Shown: in pieces, positions 1 through 11,362 of the stretch
Numbering within the stretch: the stretch's first letter is position 1
Layout of the letters: the number at the start of each line of letters is the position of its first letter
Origin: Gammaproteobacteria bacterium
Lineage (GTDB): Bacteria; Pseudomonadota; Gammaproteobacteria; JAJDOJ01
Direction of reading: 5' to 3'
DNA: 62,209 nucleotides
Assembly: GCA_026984215.1 (NCBI GenBank)
Contig: JALSSO010000057.1
Coordinates: 1 to 62,209 of the forward strand
Program-made: the position numbers and the translations under genes
The notes under the pieces: generated by a model
What the model saw: only the letters and a program-made list of their open reading frames with translations
What the model was told of the DNA's origin: nothing
The model's database searches: none

Positions 1-45
1 AGCGCTTTTCAGCGTGTCGAGAAATCCGGGTCCTCGCTCGTTCAT
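1..45 (-). CDS. N-terminus of a small protein, DUF2970-like (partial)
   Basis: An ATG on the minus strand at 43-45 opens a frame that stays open to the window edge and gives 15 residues, MNERGPGFLDTLKSA. A G-rich stretch with GGAG lies upstream. The opening resembles DUF2970 proteins, short proteobacterial membrane proteins that often begin with a similar FLxTLKS segment before a transmembrane helix. Only the first 15 residues are visible, so the family call is a recognition by eye and could be wrong. The roughly 220 bases between this start and the transporter at 267 show no convincing gene. Confidence 0.4.
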   Translation of the reverse strand, partial: MNERGPGFLDTLKSA

Positions 46-266
46 GGACCCCCACTCCAGGGGTAGCCGAATGAAACACTACTGCGATTGTAGCCAGTTT
101 CCCCGACCCACGACACCACACGGGAAATGCACACCGGATCGGCGGCGGGGAACGATCGGCACACGGTTCGTTGCGTGTCTCCCGAGGAGGGATGGGTCGG
201 CGCGCATCCGGACGTGGCGCAGAACGGCCCCCTCCCATGGCCCGTCCGGCGTTCCACGAGGCCCCA

Positions 267-1544
267 TCACCCTCGAGCGGCGCCCGCCCGAACGGGCTCT
301 TCCAGGTCCGGCAACCTCGCCAGGACCAGCCCTCCGAGCACGAAAAACGCCAGCAACGAGGCGATCCCCACGCGCGCTTCCCCGCTCCAGCTCCCCACCA
401 GCCCCACCGCCACCGGGCCCGCCACTGCGGCGAACTTGCCCAACATGTTGTAGAAACCGAAGAATTCGGCCGATCGTTCGGGCGGAACCATGCGTGCATA
501 GTACGAACGACTCAGTGCCTGAATCCCACCCTGGAACAGGCCGATCGCCACGGCGATCCCGTAGAACTCCCAGGGGGCCCGGAGGAAGACCGCCCAGATA
601 GTGATGAGACCGTATCCACTCAAGGCGACGAGGATACCGCGCCGCGCACCGATGCGCTCCGCCAGCCTGCCGAAGACCAAGGACGCCGGAAAGCCCACGA
701 ACTGCGTCACCAGCAGCGCGAGCACCAGCCCCTGCGCCCCGAAACCCAGTGCGCGACCATAGTCCACCGCCATCCGCACGATCGTGTCCACTCCGTCGAT
801 GTACAACCAGTAGGCAAGCAGGAACAGCACCACCCGGCGGTAGCGTCGGATCTCGCCGAGCGTATCGACCAGTTGCCGGAACCCATCGGCCACGGCCCGC
901 CAGCTCCGGCATGGACCATTCGCCGCGGGCGGTTCTCGGACCCAGCGCAGCAACGGCAGGGTGAACACCAGCCACCACACGGCCACCAGCCAGAAAGCCA
1001 GCCGTACGGCACCGGCGGCATCGGCCAGCCCGACCCACCCGGGTCTCAGCGTGAACACCACGCACACGGCGAAGAGCAGACCACCGCCCAAGTACCCCAG
1101 CGCAAAACCGAGCGCCGAGACCCGGTCCAGCTCCGAGCGGGGCGCCACTCCCACGAGCAGGGCGTCGTAAAAGACATTGGCCCCCATGAAGCCCACCGTA
1201 CCCACAAAGTACAGCAACGCCGCCACGGGCCAGGCCCCTCGTTCCACCCACGGCAGCAGCGCGGTGGCGAGCATCCCCGCGAAGGCAAAAGCGGCCAGAA
1301 AACGCTTGCGTGCCCCCGCCACATCGGCGATGGACCCCAACGCCGGCGCCAGCAGCACGATGACGAGGCTCGAGAGCGAATTGGCCAGTCCCAGCCGCAG
1401 CGTGATGTCCGCACTGGGCTGCCCCGCGTTCCAGAAGTCGCGGAAGAAGATGGGGAAGAATCCGGCGATCACCACCGTGGCGAAGGCCGAGTTCCCCCAG
1501 TCGTACAGGGCCCAGGCCAGTGCCTGTCGGGAAGGTCGATGCAT
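267..1544 (-). CDS. UMF1-family MFS transporter
   Basis: The 425-residue protein is almost entirely hydrophobic helices, about 12 membrane segments, and opens with ALYDWGNSAFATVV, the signature beginning of the UMF1/Atg22-like branch of the major facilitator superfamily. Later landmarks are GLFQGGIQALSRSYYARMVP and FFGFYNMLGKFAA, also typical of this branch. Bacterial members are uncharacterised; the eukaryotic relative Atg22 exports amino acids from the vacuole, so the substrate here is unknown. The ATG at 1544 gives the conserved start. It is separated by 73 bases from the cyclase gene upstream and may be cotranscribed with it. Confidence 0.85.
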   Translation of the reverse strand: MHRPSRQALAWALYDWGNSAFATVVIAGFFPIFFRDFWNAGQPSADITLRLGLANSLSSLVIVLLAPALGSIADVAGARKRFLAAFAFAGMLATALLPWVERGAWPVAALLYFVGTVGFMGANVFYDALLVGVAPRSELDRVSALGFALGYLGGGLLFAVCVVFTLRPGWVGLADAAGAVRLAFWLVAVWWLVFTLPLLRWVREPPAANGPCRSWRAVADGFRQLVDTLGEIRRYRRVVLFLLAYWLYIDGVDTIVRMAVDYGRALGFGAQGLVLALLVTQFVGFPASLVFGRLAERIGARRGILVALSGYGLITIWAVFLRAPWEFYGIAVAIGLFQGGIQALSRSYYARMVPPERSAEFFGFYNMLGKFAAVAGPVAVGLVGSWSGEARVGIASLLAFFVLGGLVLARLPDLEEPVRAGAARG

Positions 1545-1617
1545 GGAAAACGGACGCTCCGGTACCCGCCATGGGGACGAAGGATAGCGCGCCCTGAGGA
1601 CCGTGCCGCGGGCCGGG

Positions 1618-2802
1618 TCAGTCCATCTCCAAGCTGACCAGGGTCAGATAACGGCCATGCGGGTGCTCCAGGTCCAGCCACACCACGCGGTTGCGACCCT
1701 GCCGCTTGGCCTCGTACAGGGCCTGGTCCGCGGCCTCCACGAGCATGAAGCGGATCTGGCCGGGACGCGGCTGCAGGGTCGCCCCCCCGATGCTGATGCT
1801 CAGCACCCCCCCCGCAGGCGCGCCGGGATGCAGAATGCCCGCCCCCTGTACCGCCGTGCGAATCGCTTCGGCGATACGATACGCCCCCTTCGCGTCGGTG
1901 GCGGGCAGCAGACAGGCGAACTCCTCGCCCCCCCAGCGCGCCACCAAGTCGGTCTCGCGGCGCATGGCCTGGCGCAGCACCTGGGCCACGGTGCGCAGAC
2001 ATTCATCCCCGCGCAGATGGCCATAGCGGTCGTTGTAGTCCTTGAAGGCATCCAGGTCCATCATGAGCAGCGACAGCGGGCGCTCGGTGCGCAGCGCATT
2101 GCGCCACTCCTGTTCGAGGGCCAACTCGAACTGGCGCCGATTGGCCAGCCCGGTGAGCGGATCCTGGTGGGCGAGCTGCTGATCGCTCAGCCGGTCGCGA
2201 AGGTTCTGCAACATCGTGGCGGTGACCAACCGACCGGCATAGACCGTGTTGAGCAGGAAACCTCCCAACAACATCCCGATCAGCAGTCGCTCCGGCTCCA
2301 GTCCCACGAGAAAATACGCAATGGTCGGGACCAGGGCGCTCAGTGCGAGCACCGTATGCGCACCGCGCACCATCCCCAGTCCGGGCACGGCGCCCATGAC
2401 CACGAGCGCCGCGCAGGATGCGGCCAGAATCTGCCATTGGAGCGCGGGCCGCGGCAGCACCCAGACGGCCAGGCCCCAGAGCAACCCGGACAGCACCGTG
2501 AGGCAGAGGAAGATCCGGATCCAAGTCCGCGTCGTCTCCACCCGGCTGGGTCGCCACAGGAGCAGCGACCAACGCACGGCTGTGAGCGCCACCATCCCGC
2601 CCAGCCACAGTCCGAGCAAGCCGCTCCGGGCCTCGGATCGGACGATGAACGTGAACACGACGGCGAGGAACAGGGAGGTCATCGGGTAGATGAAGCCGTG
2701 CGCCCGCAGGTGCGCGTGCTGGCGCTCCAGGATCCTGGGATCGCGCTCGACCCAGGCATCCAACATCCCCGGTGCCGACCGCTCGGACTGTGCTCTGCGC
2801 AT
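1618..2802 (-). CDS. Membrane-bound diguanylate cyclase (GGDEF domain)
   Basis: This 394-residue protein would make cyclic di-GMP from two GTP at the inner membrane. The first ~200 residues contain about six hydrophobic helices with no recognisable sensor domain. The C-terminal half is a GGDEF domain: DPLTGLANRRQFE near its start, the active-site GGEEF at residues 291-295, and an intact inhibitory RxxD site (RETD) five residues earlier, so product inhibition is expected. I chose the ATG at 2802; a GTG at 2850 would add 16 residues and also has GAGG upstream. It sits just downstream of ppk1 but a long hairpin separates the two. Confidence 0.9.
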   Translation of the reverse strand: MRRAQSERSAPGMLDAWVERDPRILERQHAHLRAHGFIYPMTSLFLAVVFTFIVRSEARSGLLGLWLGGMVALTAVRWSLLLWRPSRVETTRTWIRIFLCLTVLSGLLWGLAVWVLPRPALQWQILAASCAALVVMGAVPGLGMVRGAHTVLALSALVPTIAYFLVGLEPERLLIGMLLGGFLLNTVYAGRLVTATMLQNLRDRLSDQQLAHQDPLTGLANRRQFELALEQEWRNALRTERPLSLLMMDLDAFKDYNDRYGHLRGDECLRTVAQVLRQAMRRETDLVARWGGEEFACLLPATDAKGAYRIAEAIRTAVQGAGILHPGAPAGGVLSISIGGATLQPRPGQIRFMLVEAADQALYEAKRQGRNRVVWLDLEHPHGRYLTLVSLEMD

Positions 2803-2900
2803 GGACACCACCACGATCCCTCGTTCCCTGTGAAGGCAATGCCACCCCACCTCGCCACTCGGGGCGGCACAACCGGCCGGATAGCATGGATTCTAAGAAA

Positions 2901-2943
2901 CCGGAAACCGGAGGGATGTGAATTATTCACCTCCGGGTTCCGG
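2901..2943. terminator. Long hairpin between ppk1 and the cyclase gene
   Basis: Two 14-base arms, 2901-2914 and 2930-2943, pair with a single G-T wobble. The 15-base space between them contains its own small palindrome, GTGAA-TTA-TTCAC. There is no T-run on either side, so it may act as an RNA processing or pausing element rather than a simple terminator. Confidence 0.5.
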
Positions 2944-2957
2944 TCCGGTGCGGACGT

Positions 2958-2976
2958 AAACCCCGCGACGGCGGGG
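2958..2976 (-). terminator. Weak terminator after ppk1
   Basis: CCCCGC-CGTC-GCGGGG followed by TTTAC on the minus strand, 15 bases past the ppk1 stop codon. Short stem and short T-run, so efficiency is probably low. Confidence 0.4.
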
Positions 2977-2990
2977 CCCGTTTGGGGCGC

Positions 2991-5147
<2,157 letters not shown>

Positions 5148-5285
5148 GAGGGGTTCCTATGACACGGCGAAGACGAAAATGGCGTCCGCGCCGGGGAGCG
5201 TTCCCGGGCGGCGCACATGACCCACCCTTATTATCCTACTACCCCGCAATCCGGGAGGACGAGCCGGTGTATCCGCGATCCGGTG

Positions 5286-7187
5286 CTATCCTTGTTCCGG
5301 CCCCGGGCCGATGAACGCGAGCACCGCCTCCAGGGAGCGGGTCACGGGCATGGGCGGCAGGCTGCGCAGGAACACGCGACCATAGGGCCGCGTGCTCAAC
5401 CGCGGGTCACAAATGACCAACACGCCGCGGTCACGCTCTCCCCGGATCAACCGCCCCACGCCCTGCTTGAGCTGGATCACCGCCTGGGGGATTTGCAATT
5501 CGCGGAATGGATTGCCACCGCGTCGGCGCAGGGCCTCGATCCGGGCCCGGGTGACGGGGTCTCCAGGCGGGCCGAAGGGCAGACGATCGATGATCACGCA
5601 GCTCAGGGCCGCACCCGGCACGTCCACCCCTTCCCAGAAGCTGCTGGTGCCCAGCAACACCGCCCCGCTCGACTCCCGGAAGCGTTCCAGCAGCTCCCGG
5701 CGCGGCGCCGCCCCCTGCACCAGCAGCGGCATCTCACCGTACCCGCGCAGGCGGTCGGCCGCCCGTTCCAGCGCCCGATGGCTGGTGAACAGCAGAAACG
5801 TGCGCCCGCCCCAGGCGCGGATCAACGGAAGCGCCACCTCCACCACCGCGTCGGTGTGTCGCCGGTCGTTGGGATCGGGCATGCCGGTCGGCAGATACAG
5901 CAGGGCATTGCGCGCATAATCGAACGGGCTGTCCAGTTGCAGCCCCCGCGCCTCCCCCAGGCCCAGCGCCGTCGCGAAATGATCGAAGCGGCCATCCACC
6001 GAGAGCGTGGCCGATGTGAAGACCCATGCGGCCCGGAACCGGGCGCGGTGGCCGGCGAACGGGTCCGCCACCTCGACGGGGGTGCGGTGCAGGACGAAGC
6101 CGTGCGGGGCGGTCTCGAACCAGTGCACCGCCTCGTCCTGCGGGGCGCGGAGCAACTCGAGACGACACCGGAACTCCGCCGTCCGCTCGGCACAGGCGTC
6201 CAACCCCGGAGCACGCCCTCGCTGACTCCGCAGCCCGGCCTCCAGCTCCCGAAGCGCCTCCTCCACCGCATCCAGGGGTTCGGGAAGCGCTCCGGGCCCC
6301 TCGTTCCACCCGCCACGCCGCGCGGCCGCCCCCAGCCCCTCGCGCAGGGTCAGCACGGCGGTCTTGAGCCGGTCGGCCCGAACGCGCAGATCCGGAACGT
6401 CCGGTGCCCACTGAAGCTGTTCGGTCTTGACGTCCCGGACGAGGTCCTGCAACTGCCGGCTCGACAAGCTGCCGCCGAAAAAGGCCGGCGCGATTTCCGG
6501 GAGCTGATGGGCCTCGTCGAGCACGAAAGCGTCGAAACTGGGCAGGAAGTCCTCGAAACCGCCCTCGCGCAAGGCCAGATCCGCGAGGAACAGATGGTGA
6601 TTGACCACCACGAGATCGGCCTCCTGCGCCGCCCGACGGGCGCGGACCACCCAGCAGGCGCTGAAGTGCGCGCACGCCTGGCCCAGGCAGTTCTCCGGCG
6701 TAGAGGTGACCCGGGGCCATACCGGGTGCCTTTCGGGAATCGGATCGAATTCGGCGATGTCCCCGGTCCGGGTACGCCGCGCCCAGCGCCGAAGCGCCGC
6801 AACGAGCCCGGGGTTCACATCTTCGTCACGCCCGGCCGCCTCCAGCCGGTGCAGGCAGAGGTAGTTGGCGCGCCCCTTGAGCAGGGCGGCCCGCCCGCCC
6901 CAGCCGAGCGCCTCCCGCACCACCGGCAGATCCTTGTGATAGAGCTGGTCCTGGAGGTGGCGCGTGCCCGTGGAGACGAGCACCTTGCCTCCTCCGGCCA
7001 GTGCCGGCGCCAGATACGCGAAGGTCTTGCCGACCCCGGTTCCGGCCTCGACCACCAGGGTTGCGCGCCGCGCCAGGGCCTCGGCCACGGCGCACGCCAT
7101 GGCCTGCTGCTGCGGGCGGGCATGGAACCCGGGCAGGCGACGCGCGAACGGTCCGTCGTCGGACAGCAGACGGGCCATGGCATCCAT
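5286..7187 (-). CDS. yoaA: ATP-dependent DNA helicase, YoaA/DinG family
   Basis: An XPD-like, iron-sulfur superfamily 2 helicase of 633 residues, the length of YoaA rather than of the longer DinG. Walker A is EAGTGVGKT at residues 47-55 and the Walker B/DEAH box is at 224-227. Four cysteines, C111, C167, C172 and C178, lie between them in the pattern expected for the 4Fe-4S cluster. The C-terminal helicase half shows FWEGVDVPG and QGVGRLIR. The start ATG overlaps the mrcB stop by one base (TGATG), so translation is coupled to PBP1b. YoaA acts in replication-fork repair in E. coli; that role is inferred here. Confidence 0.9.
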   Translation of the reverse strand: MDAMARLLSDDGPFARRLPGFHARPQQQAMACAVAEALARRATLVVEAGTGVGKTFAYLAPALAGGGKVLVSTGTRHLQDQLYHKDLPVVREALGWGGRAALLKGRANYLCLHRLEAAGRDEDVNPGLVAALRRWARRTRTGDIAEFDPIPERHPVWPRVTSTPENCLGQACAHFSACWVVRARRAAQEADLVVVNHHLFLADLALREGGFEDFLPSFDAFVLDEAHQLPEIAPAFFGGSLSSRQLQDLVRDVKTEQLQWAPDVPDLRVRADRLKTAVLTLREGLGAAARRGGWNEGPGALPEPLDAVEEALRELEAGLRSQRGRAPGLDACAERTAEFRCRLELLRAPQDEAVHWFETAPHGFVLHRTPVEVADPFAGHRARFRAAWVFTSATLSVDGRFDHFATALGLGEARGLQLDSPFDYARNALLYLPTGMPDPNDRRHTDAVVEVALPLIRAWGGRTFLLFTSHRALERAADRLRGYGEMPLLVQGAAPRRELLERFRESSGAVLLGTSSFWEGVDVPGAALSCVIIDRLPFGPPGDPVTRARIEALRRRGGNPFRELQIPQAVIQLKQGVGRLIRGERDRGVLVICDPRLSTRPYGRVFLRSLPPMPVTRSLEAVLAFIGPGPEQG

Positions 7188-9634
7188 CAATCGTAGCCCT
7201 CGAACAACTCCCAGATGCTGCGCTCGTACGACTTGCGACGGGAAGCGGGCTCGGGCCGCCGCTCCACCCGCCCACCCTCGGGGGCGGACGCCCCCCATAC
7301 CCCGGCACAGGGCGCATGTCCGCGCGGCGCGCTGCCACGGGCGAACGGCAGACGCCGGCGCTCGGGGCAACCGGACCCGGCCAGCAAGCCGCTGGCGGGA
7401 TCGATCCAAGCCCATTCCACACCCGCCGGTGGCGCGGTCTCCACACCACGCCGGGCCACGGGGCGCAGCACGTCCGCCCAGACCGGGAGCGCGCCGGAGG
7501 CGCCGGTGAAGCCGGCCTTGCCGTTGTCGTCACGCCCCACCCAGACCACGGCCAGATAGTCGCCGGTGAATCCCGCGAACCAGCTGTCGCGCAAGCCGTT
7601 GGTGGTGCCGGTCTTGCCAGCCACGGGCGGGTGGCCCGGCCACAACCGCCGCAGCCCCCGCGCCGTGCCGCTGCGCACCACCTCGCGCAGGGCTTCGCCG
7701 ACCAGGAACACCGGAACGGGTTCGGCCGCGCGGCGCACTTTCAGGGCGTAACGCCGGTCGAGCCGGCCGTCGGGCCCGGCCACCGCAAGCACCGCACGCG
7801 GTTGCGGGGCGAGTCCACCGCTGGCCAGCGGCTGATACAGGCGGGCCACTTCCATGGGGGTGAAGTCCACGGCCCCCAATAGCAGCGAGGGGAAGGGATC
7901 GAGCGCGCGATCCGCGCCCAACCGCTGCAGGGTGCGCACGACGCGCCGCAGGCCCAGCGCCATTCCCAGACGTGCCGTGGCCACGTTGTAAGAATGGGCC
8001 AACGCATCGATCAACAGGACCCGCCCATGCCCCTTGCGATCGTAGTTGCGCGGCGTCCAGCGCCGCCCGCCACCGAGTTTCACCGTAAACGGGCTATCGT
8101 CCAGCAACGTGGCAAGCGTATATCGCTCGGGGTCCTCCAGCGCGGTGAGAAACACGGCCGGCTTGAGCAGGGAACCCACCGGCCGGCGCGCCTGCAGCGC
8201 CCGGTTGAAACCCGCATACCCCGGCCGGCGTCCGCCCACCAGGGCGACCACGTCCCCGCTGCCGGGCCGCATCACCACCACGGCCGCCTCCAGGGTGCCT
8301 GGGGCCAACCCGCGAGACTTCTCCAGGCGCCGCAGCCGGCGGGCCACGGCCCGCTCGGCGCGACGCTGCACCAGCGGGTCGAGGGTGGTGAAGATCATCA
8401 AGCCCTCGGCCCTCAGATCCTCCTCGCGGTAGTCGCGATGCAACTGCTCGCGCACGAGTTGGATGAAAGCCGGATAGGGCGTGGAGCCGGTCGGCGCTTG
8501 TTTCGTGACCCCGAGCGGCCGGGCGCGGGCGGCCGCGGCCTCTTCCCTGCTCAGGATCCCTTCCCGCTCCAGCAATGTGAGCACCAGATCCCGGCGTGCC
8601 TTCGCGCGCCGGGGATTCCTGCGGGGGTTGTAGTAGGAAGGGCCCTTGATCATGCCCACCAGCAAGGCGATCTCCTCCGGATGCAGCTGCCCAAGGCGCT
8701 TGGCGAAATAGAACTGGGCCCCCAGCGCGAACCCGTGAATGGCGCGCCGACCGTCCTGACCCAGGTACACCTCGTTCAGATAGGCCTCCAGGATTTCGTC
8801 CTTGTCGTAGTGGAGCTCGAGCAGCAGGGCCATGGCGGCCTCGTTGAGCTTGCGCCGCAGGGTGCGTTCATTGCTCAGGAAGTAGTTCTTGACAAGCTGC
8901 TGGGTCAGCGTGCTGCCGCCCTGGACCGTGCGGCCCGCGCGCAGATTGGCCCAGGCGGCGCGCAGCACCGCCAATGGATCCAGCCCGTGATGCGCGTAGA
9001 AATGGCGGTCCTCCACCGCCAGCAGCGTGCGCACCAGCAGCGCGGGGACGTCCCGCAGGCGTACCAGGATGCGGTCCTCCCGCGAAGCGGGATAGATGCT
9101 CGCGATGGGCACCGGCTCCAGGCGCACCAGCTCCAGGGTCCGTCCGGACAGGGCCTCGCGCAAACGTCCCACGCGCCCACCGTCGAAGTCCGCGCGCACC
9201 AATACCTCGGGGGATGCGGCGGCCGGAAACGGAAAGCCCCGCGTGTAGAAATACACGGTGTCGCCCGCCCGCCGGTACTGACCGGGTTCCCGGACCCTCG
9301 GTACCTTACGGTAACGCAGCAATTCCAGGGTCTCGACGAGCTCGGCCGGGCGCAGCGCCGCGCCCGGCTCCACCACCAGCGGTCGGGCGAACACCCTGGC
9401 CGGCACCGCCCAGCGCTGCCCTTCGAAGCGGTCCCGGATCTGCACGTCCAGCCACACGAGCCAGGTCAGCCCCGCTCCCACGATCACGACGAACGCCGCG
9501 GCCAGCGGTGCGCGCAGCCGCCTCCACAGGGCCCGCCTGGCAGGGCGACGGCGGCGCGGGCGGGCTGGGCGGCGTCTGCGGCTCGTAGGGCTGGAACGCT
9601 TGCTGGACACGGCTTGCCAGGGAAAAGCGCTCAT
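7187..9634 (-). CDS. mrcB: Penicillin-binding protein 1B (bifunctional transglycosylase/transpeptidase)
   Basis: Polymerises and cross-links peptidoglycan in the periplasm. The 815-residue protein has a very basic cytoplasmic tail, one transmembrane helix at about residues 40-62, a UB2H-like segment, the GT51 transglycosylase domain with catalytic E208 in EDRHFYAHHG and GGSTLTQQLVKN, and a transpeptidase domain with S488 in SLLK, the SYN motif and K674 in KTGTT. All catalytic motifs are present. The ATG at 9634 has GAGGGA about ten bases upstream; a GTG at 9664 is less likely. It starts 44 bp from a divergent gene and is followed by the coupled helicase. Confidence 0.95.
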   Translation of the reverse strand: MSAFPWQAVSSKRSSPTSRRRRPARPRRRRPARRALWRRLRAPLAAAFVVIVGAGLTWLVWLDVQIRDRFEGQRWAVPARVFARPLVVEPGAALRPAELVETLELLRYRKVPRVREPGQYRRAGDTVYFYTRGFPFPAAASPEVLVRADFDGGRVGRLREALSGRTLELVRLEPVPIASIYPASREDRILVRLRDVPALLVRTLLAVEDRHFYAHHGLDPLAVLRAAWANLRAGRTVQGGSTLTQQLVKNYFLSNERTLRRKLNEAAMALLLELHYDKDEILEAYLNEVYLGQDGRRAIHGFALGAQFYFAKRLGQLHPEEIALLVGMIKGPSYYNPRRNPRRAKARRDLVLTLLEREGILSREEAAAARARPLGVTKQAPTGSTPYPAFIQLVREQLHRDYREEDLRAEGLMIFTTLDPLVQRRAERAVARRLRRLEKSRGLAPGTLEAAVVVMRPGSGDVVALVGGRRPGYAGFNRALQARRPVGSLLKPAVFLTALEDPERYTLATLLDDSPFTVKLGGGRRWTPRNYDRKGHGRVLLIDALAHSYNVATARLGMALGLRRVVRTLQRLGADRALDPFPSLLLGAVDFTPMEVARLYQPLASGGLAPQPRAVLAVAGPDGRLDRRYALKVRRAAEPVPVFLVGEALREVVRSGTARGLRRLWPGHPPVAGKTGTTNGLRDSWFAGFTGDYLAVVWVGRDDNGKAGFTGASGALPVWADVLRPVARRGVETAPPAGVEWAWIDPASGLLAGSGCPERRRLPFARGSAPRGHAPCAGVWGASAPEGGRVERRPEPASRRKSYERSIWELFEGYD

Positions 9635-9678
9635 TCTACAGTCCCTCACCGTTTCGCACGCCACGGAGAAGCCGGTCC

Positions 9679-11262
9679 ATGCCCCATCCCCCCCTGATCC
9701 AAGGACTCCTGCGCCCAGAGGCCTACCCCCATGCGGTCCACGCCGTACGCCTCATCGAGACCCATATCTCCTACGTCTTCCTGACCGGCGTCCACGCCTA
9801 CAAGGTGAAAAAACCCGTGGAACTGGGTTTTCTCGACTACCGCACGCTGGAGGCGCGGCGACGCTACTGCGAGGAGGAGCTACGGCTCAACCGCCGCCTG
9901 GCGCCGCAGCTCTATCTGGACGTGGTGCCGGTGACGGGCTCCGAGGCGGCTCCCCGCATGGAAGGCGCGGGGACGCCGTTGGAGTACGCCGTGAAGATGC
10001 GCGAATTCGACCAGCGCGATCTGCTGCCCGAGCATCTCGCCCGCGGCACGTTGGACGACGCATTCTGGAGGCGGCTCGCCCGCCGTATCGCTCGGTTCCA
10101 CGAGACCATCGACCGCGCGCCCGCGGACGATCCCTGGGGCGCACCGCAGGCCGTCTACCAGGCCATGACCGACAACTTCCATGCGGTGCGCCGGTTCCTG
10201 GGCCCGCATCCCGAGCCGCCGGAGCTGGCCTCGGTCGAGACCTGGACGGTGGACCGCCACAGGGAACTCAAACCCCTGTTGGAGACGCGCCGCCGGGAGG
10301 GCTACATCCGGGAATGCCACGGCGACATGCACCTGGGCAACATCGCGCTGCTCGATGGAGAACCCGCCATCTTCGACGGCATCGAATTCAATCCGGCCTT
10401 CCGCTGGATCGACATCCAGTCCGAATTGGCCTTCCTGCTCATGGACCTGGACGACCGCAACGCCGAGCAGGCCGGTGCGATCGTGCTCAACAGCTGGCTG
10501 CAGGCCACGGGCGATTACGCGGGGCTTGCGTTGTTGCGCTTCTACCAGGCCTACCGCGCCATGGTGCGGGCCAAGGTGGAGGCCATCCGGTCGAGCCAGC
10601 CGGGTTTAGGCGAGGCGGAGCGCTCGGAACATCGGGACCGTTGCGGCCGCTACGTGGCCCTGGCGCACCGTTACACCCGAGCGCAACGCCGTTTCCTGGC
10701 CATCACCGCAGGCGTCTCCGGCACCGGCAAGTCGGCGCTGGCCGACCGACTCTCGCGCCGAACCGGCGCCGTGTGGCTGCGTTCGGACGTGGAACGCAAG
10801 CGCCTGTTCGGACTCGCGCCGCTGGAGCGCGCATCGGCTCCGCCCGATCACGGAATCTACACGCCGCAAGCCGGGCGACGCACCTACGCGGTCCTCGCGG
10901 ACCTGGCCGCCCGGGTGTTGCAGGCGGGGTTTCCCGCGATCGTGGATGCCACGTTCCTGGAGCCGGAACAGCGCGCCGCGTTCCGGGAACTGGCGGGCCA
11001 CCTGTCCGTCCCCTTCCGGATCCTCTGGCTGCGCGCCGATCCCCAGGTCCTGCGTCGGCGTGTGCAGGAGCGCGCCCGGGGCGGCGCCGATCCCTCCGAT
11101 GCGGACGTGCGGGTACTGGAAACCCAGCTCGGGCGAATGGCGCCGCCCGGCCCGGACGAGATCGCGTTCGTGGCGGAGCTGGACAGCGCGCAGCACCCGC
11201 CCGATGCACTCGCCCGACGGGCGCTGCCCCGCCTGTATGAGACAAACGCGGAAAACCGGTAG
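9679..11262 (+). CDS. Fusion of aminoglycoside-phosphotransferase-like domain and P-loop kinase
   Basis: A 527-residue two-domain protein. Residues 1 to about 330 form a kinase-like fold with AYKVKKPVELGFLDY, the catalytic-loop-like HGDMHLGNI and metal-binding-like FDGIEFNP. Residues from about 335 form a P-loop kinase with AGVSGTGKSALADRL followed by WLRSDVERKRLFGL. This fused family is common in proteobacteria and annotated as bifunctional aminoglycoside phosphotransferase/ATP-binding protein, but its substrate is not known and an antibiotic-resistance role should not be assumed. It is divergent from mrcB with a 44-bp gap. Confidence 0.88.
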   Translation: MPHPPLIQGLLRPEAYPHAVHAVRLIETHISYVFLTGVHAYKVKKPVELGFLDYRTLEARRRYCEEELRLNRRLAPQLYLDVVPVTGSEAAPRMEGAGTPLEYAVKMREFDQRDLLPEHLARGTLDDAFWRRLARRIARFHETIDRAPADDPWGAPQAVYQAMTDNFHAVRRFLGPHPEPPELASVETWTVDRHRELKPLLETRRREGYIRECHGDMHLGNIALLDGEPAIFDGIEFNPAFRWIDIQSELAFLLMDLDDRNAEQAGAIVLNSWLQATGDYAGLALLRFYQAYRAMVRAKVEAIRSSQPGLGEAERSEHRDRCGRYVALAHRYTRAQRRFLAITAGVSGTGKSALADRLSRRTGAVWLRSDVERKRLFGLAPLERASAPPDHGIYTPQAGRRTYAVLADLAARVLQAGFPAIVDATFLEPEQRAAFRELAGHLSVPFRILWLRADPQVLRRRVQERARGGADPSDADVRVLETQLGRMAPPGPDEIAFVAELDSAQHPPDALARRALPRLYETNAENR

Positions 11263-11362
11263 AGAGGACTGGAAATCGACTGCAAAGCGGTTACGATGGG
11301 CGCTGCGCAAACCTTCGGTGCCCTGCGCGCCGCATGCAGTCACCAACCAACGGAGGACTCCG

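Noticed and set aside
42-257. 71-codon minus-strand frame before the transporter
   Set aside because: No ribosome binding site or family resemblance, and it conflicts with the partial gene that starts at position 45.
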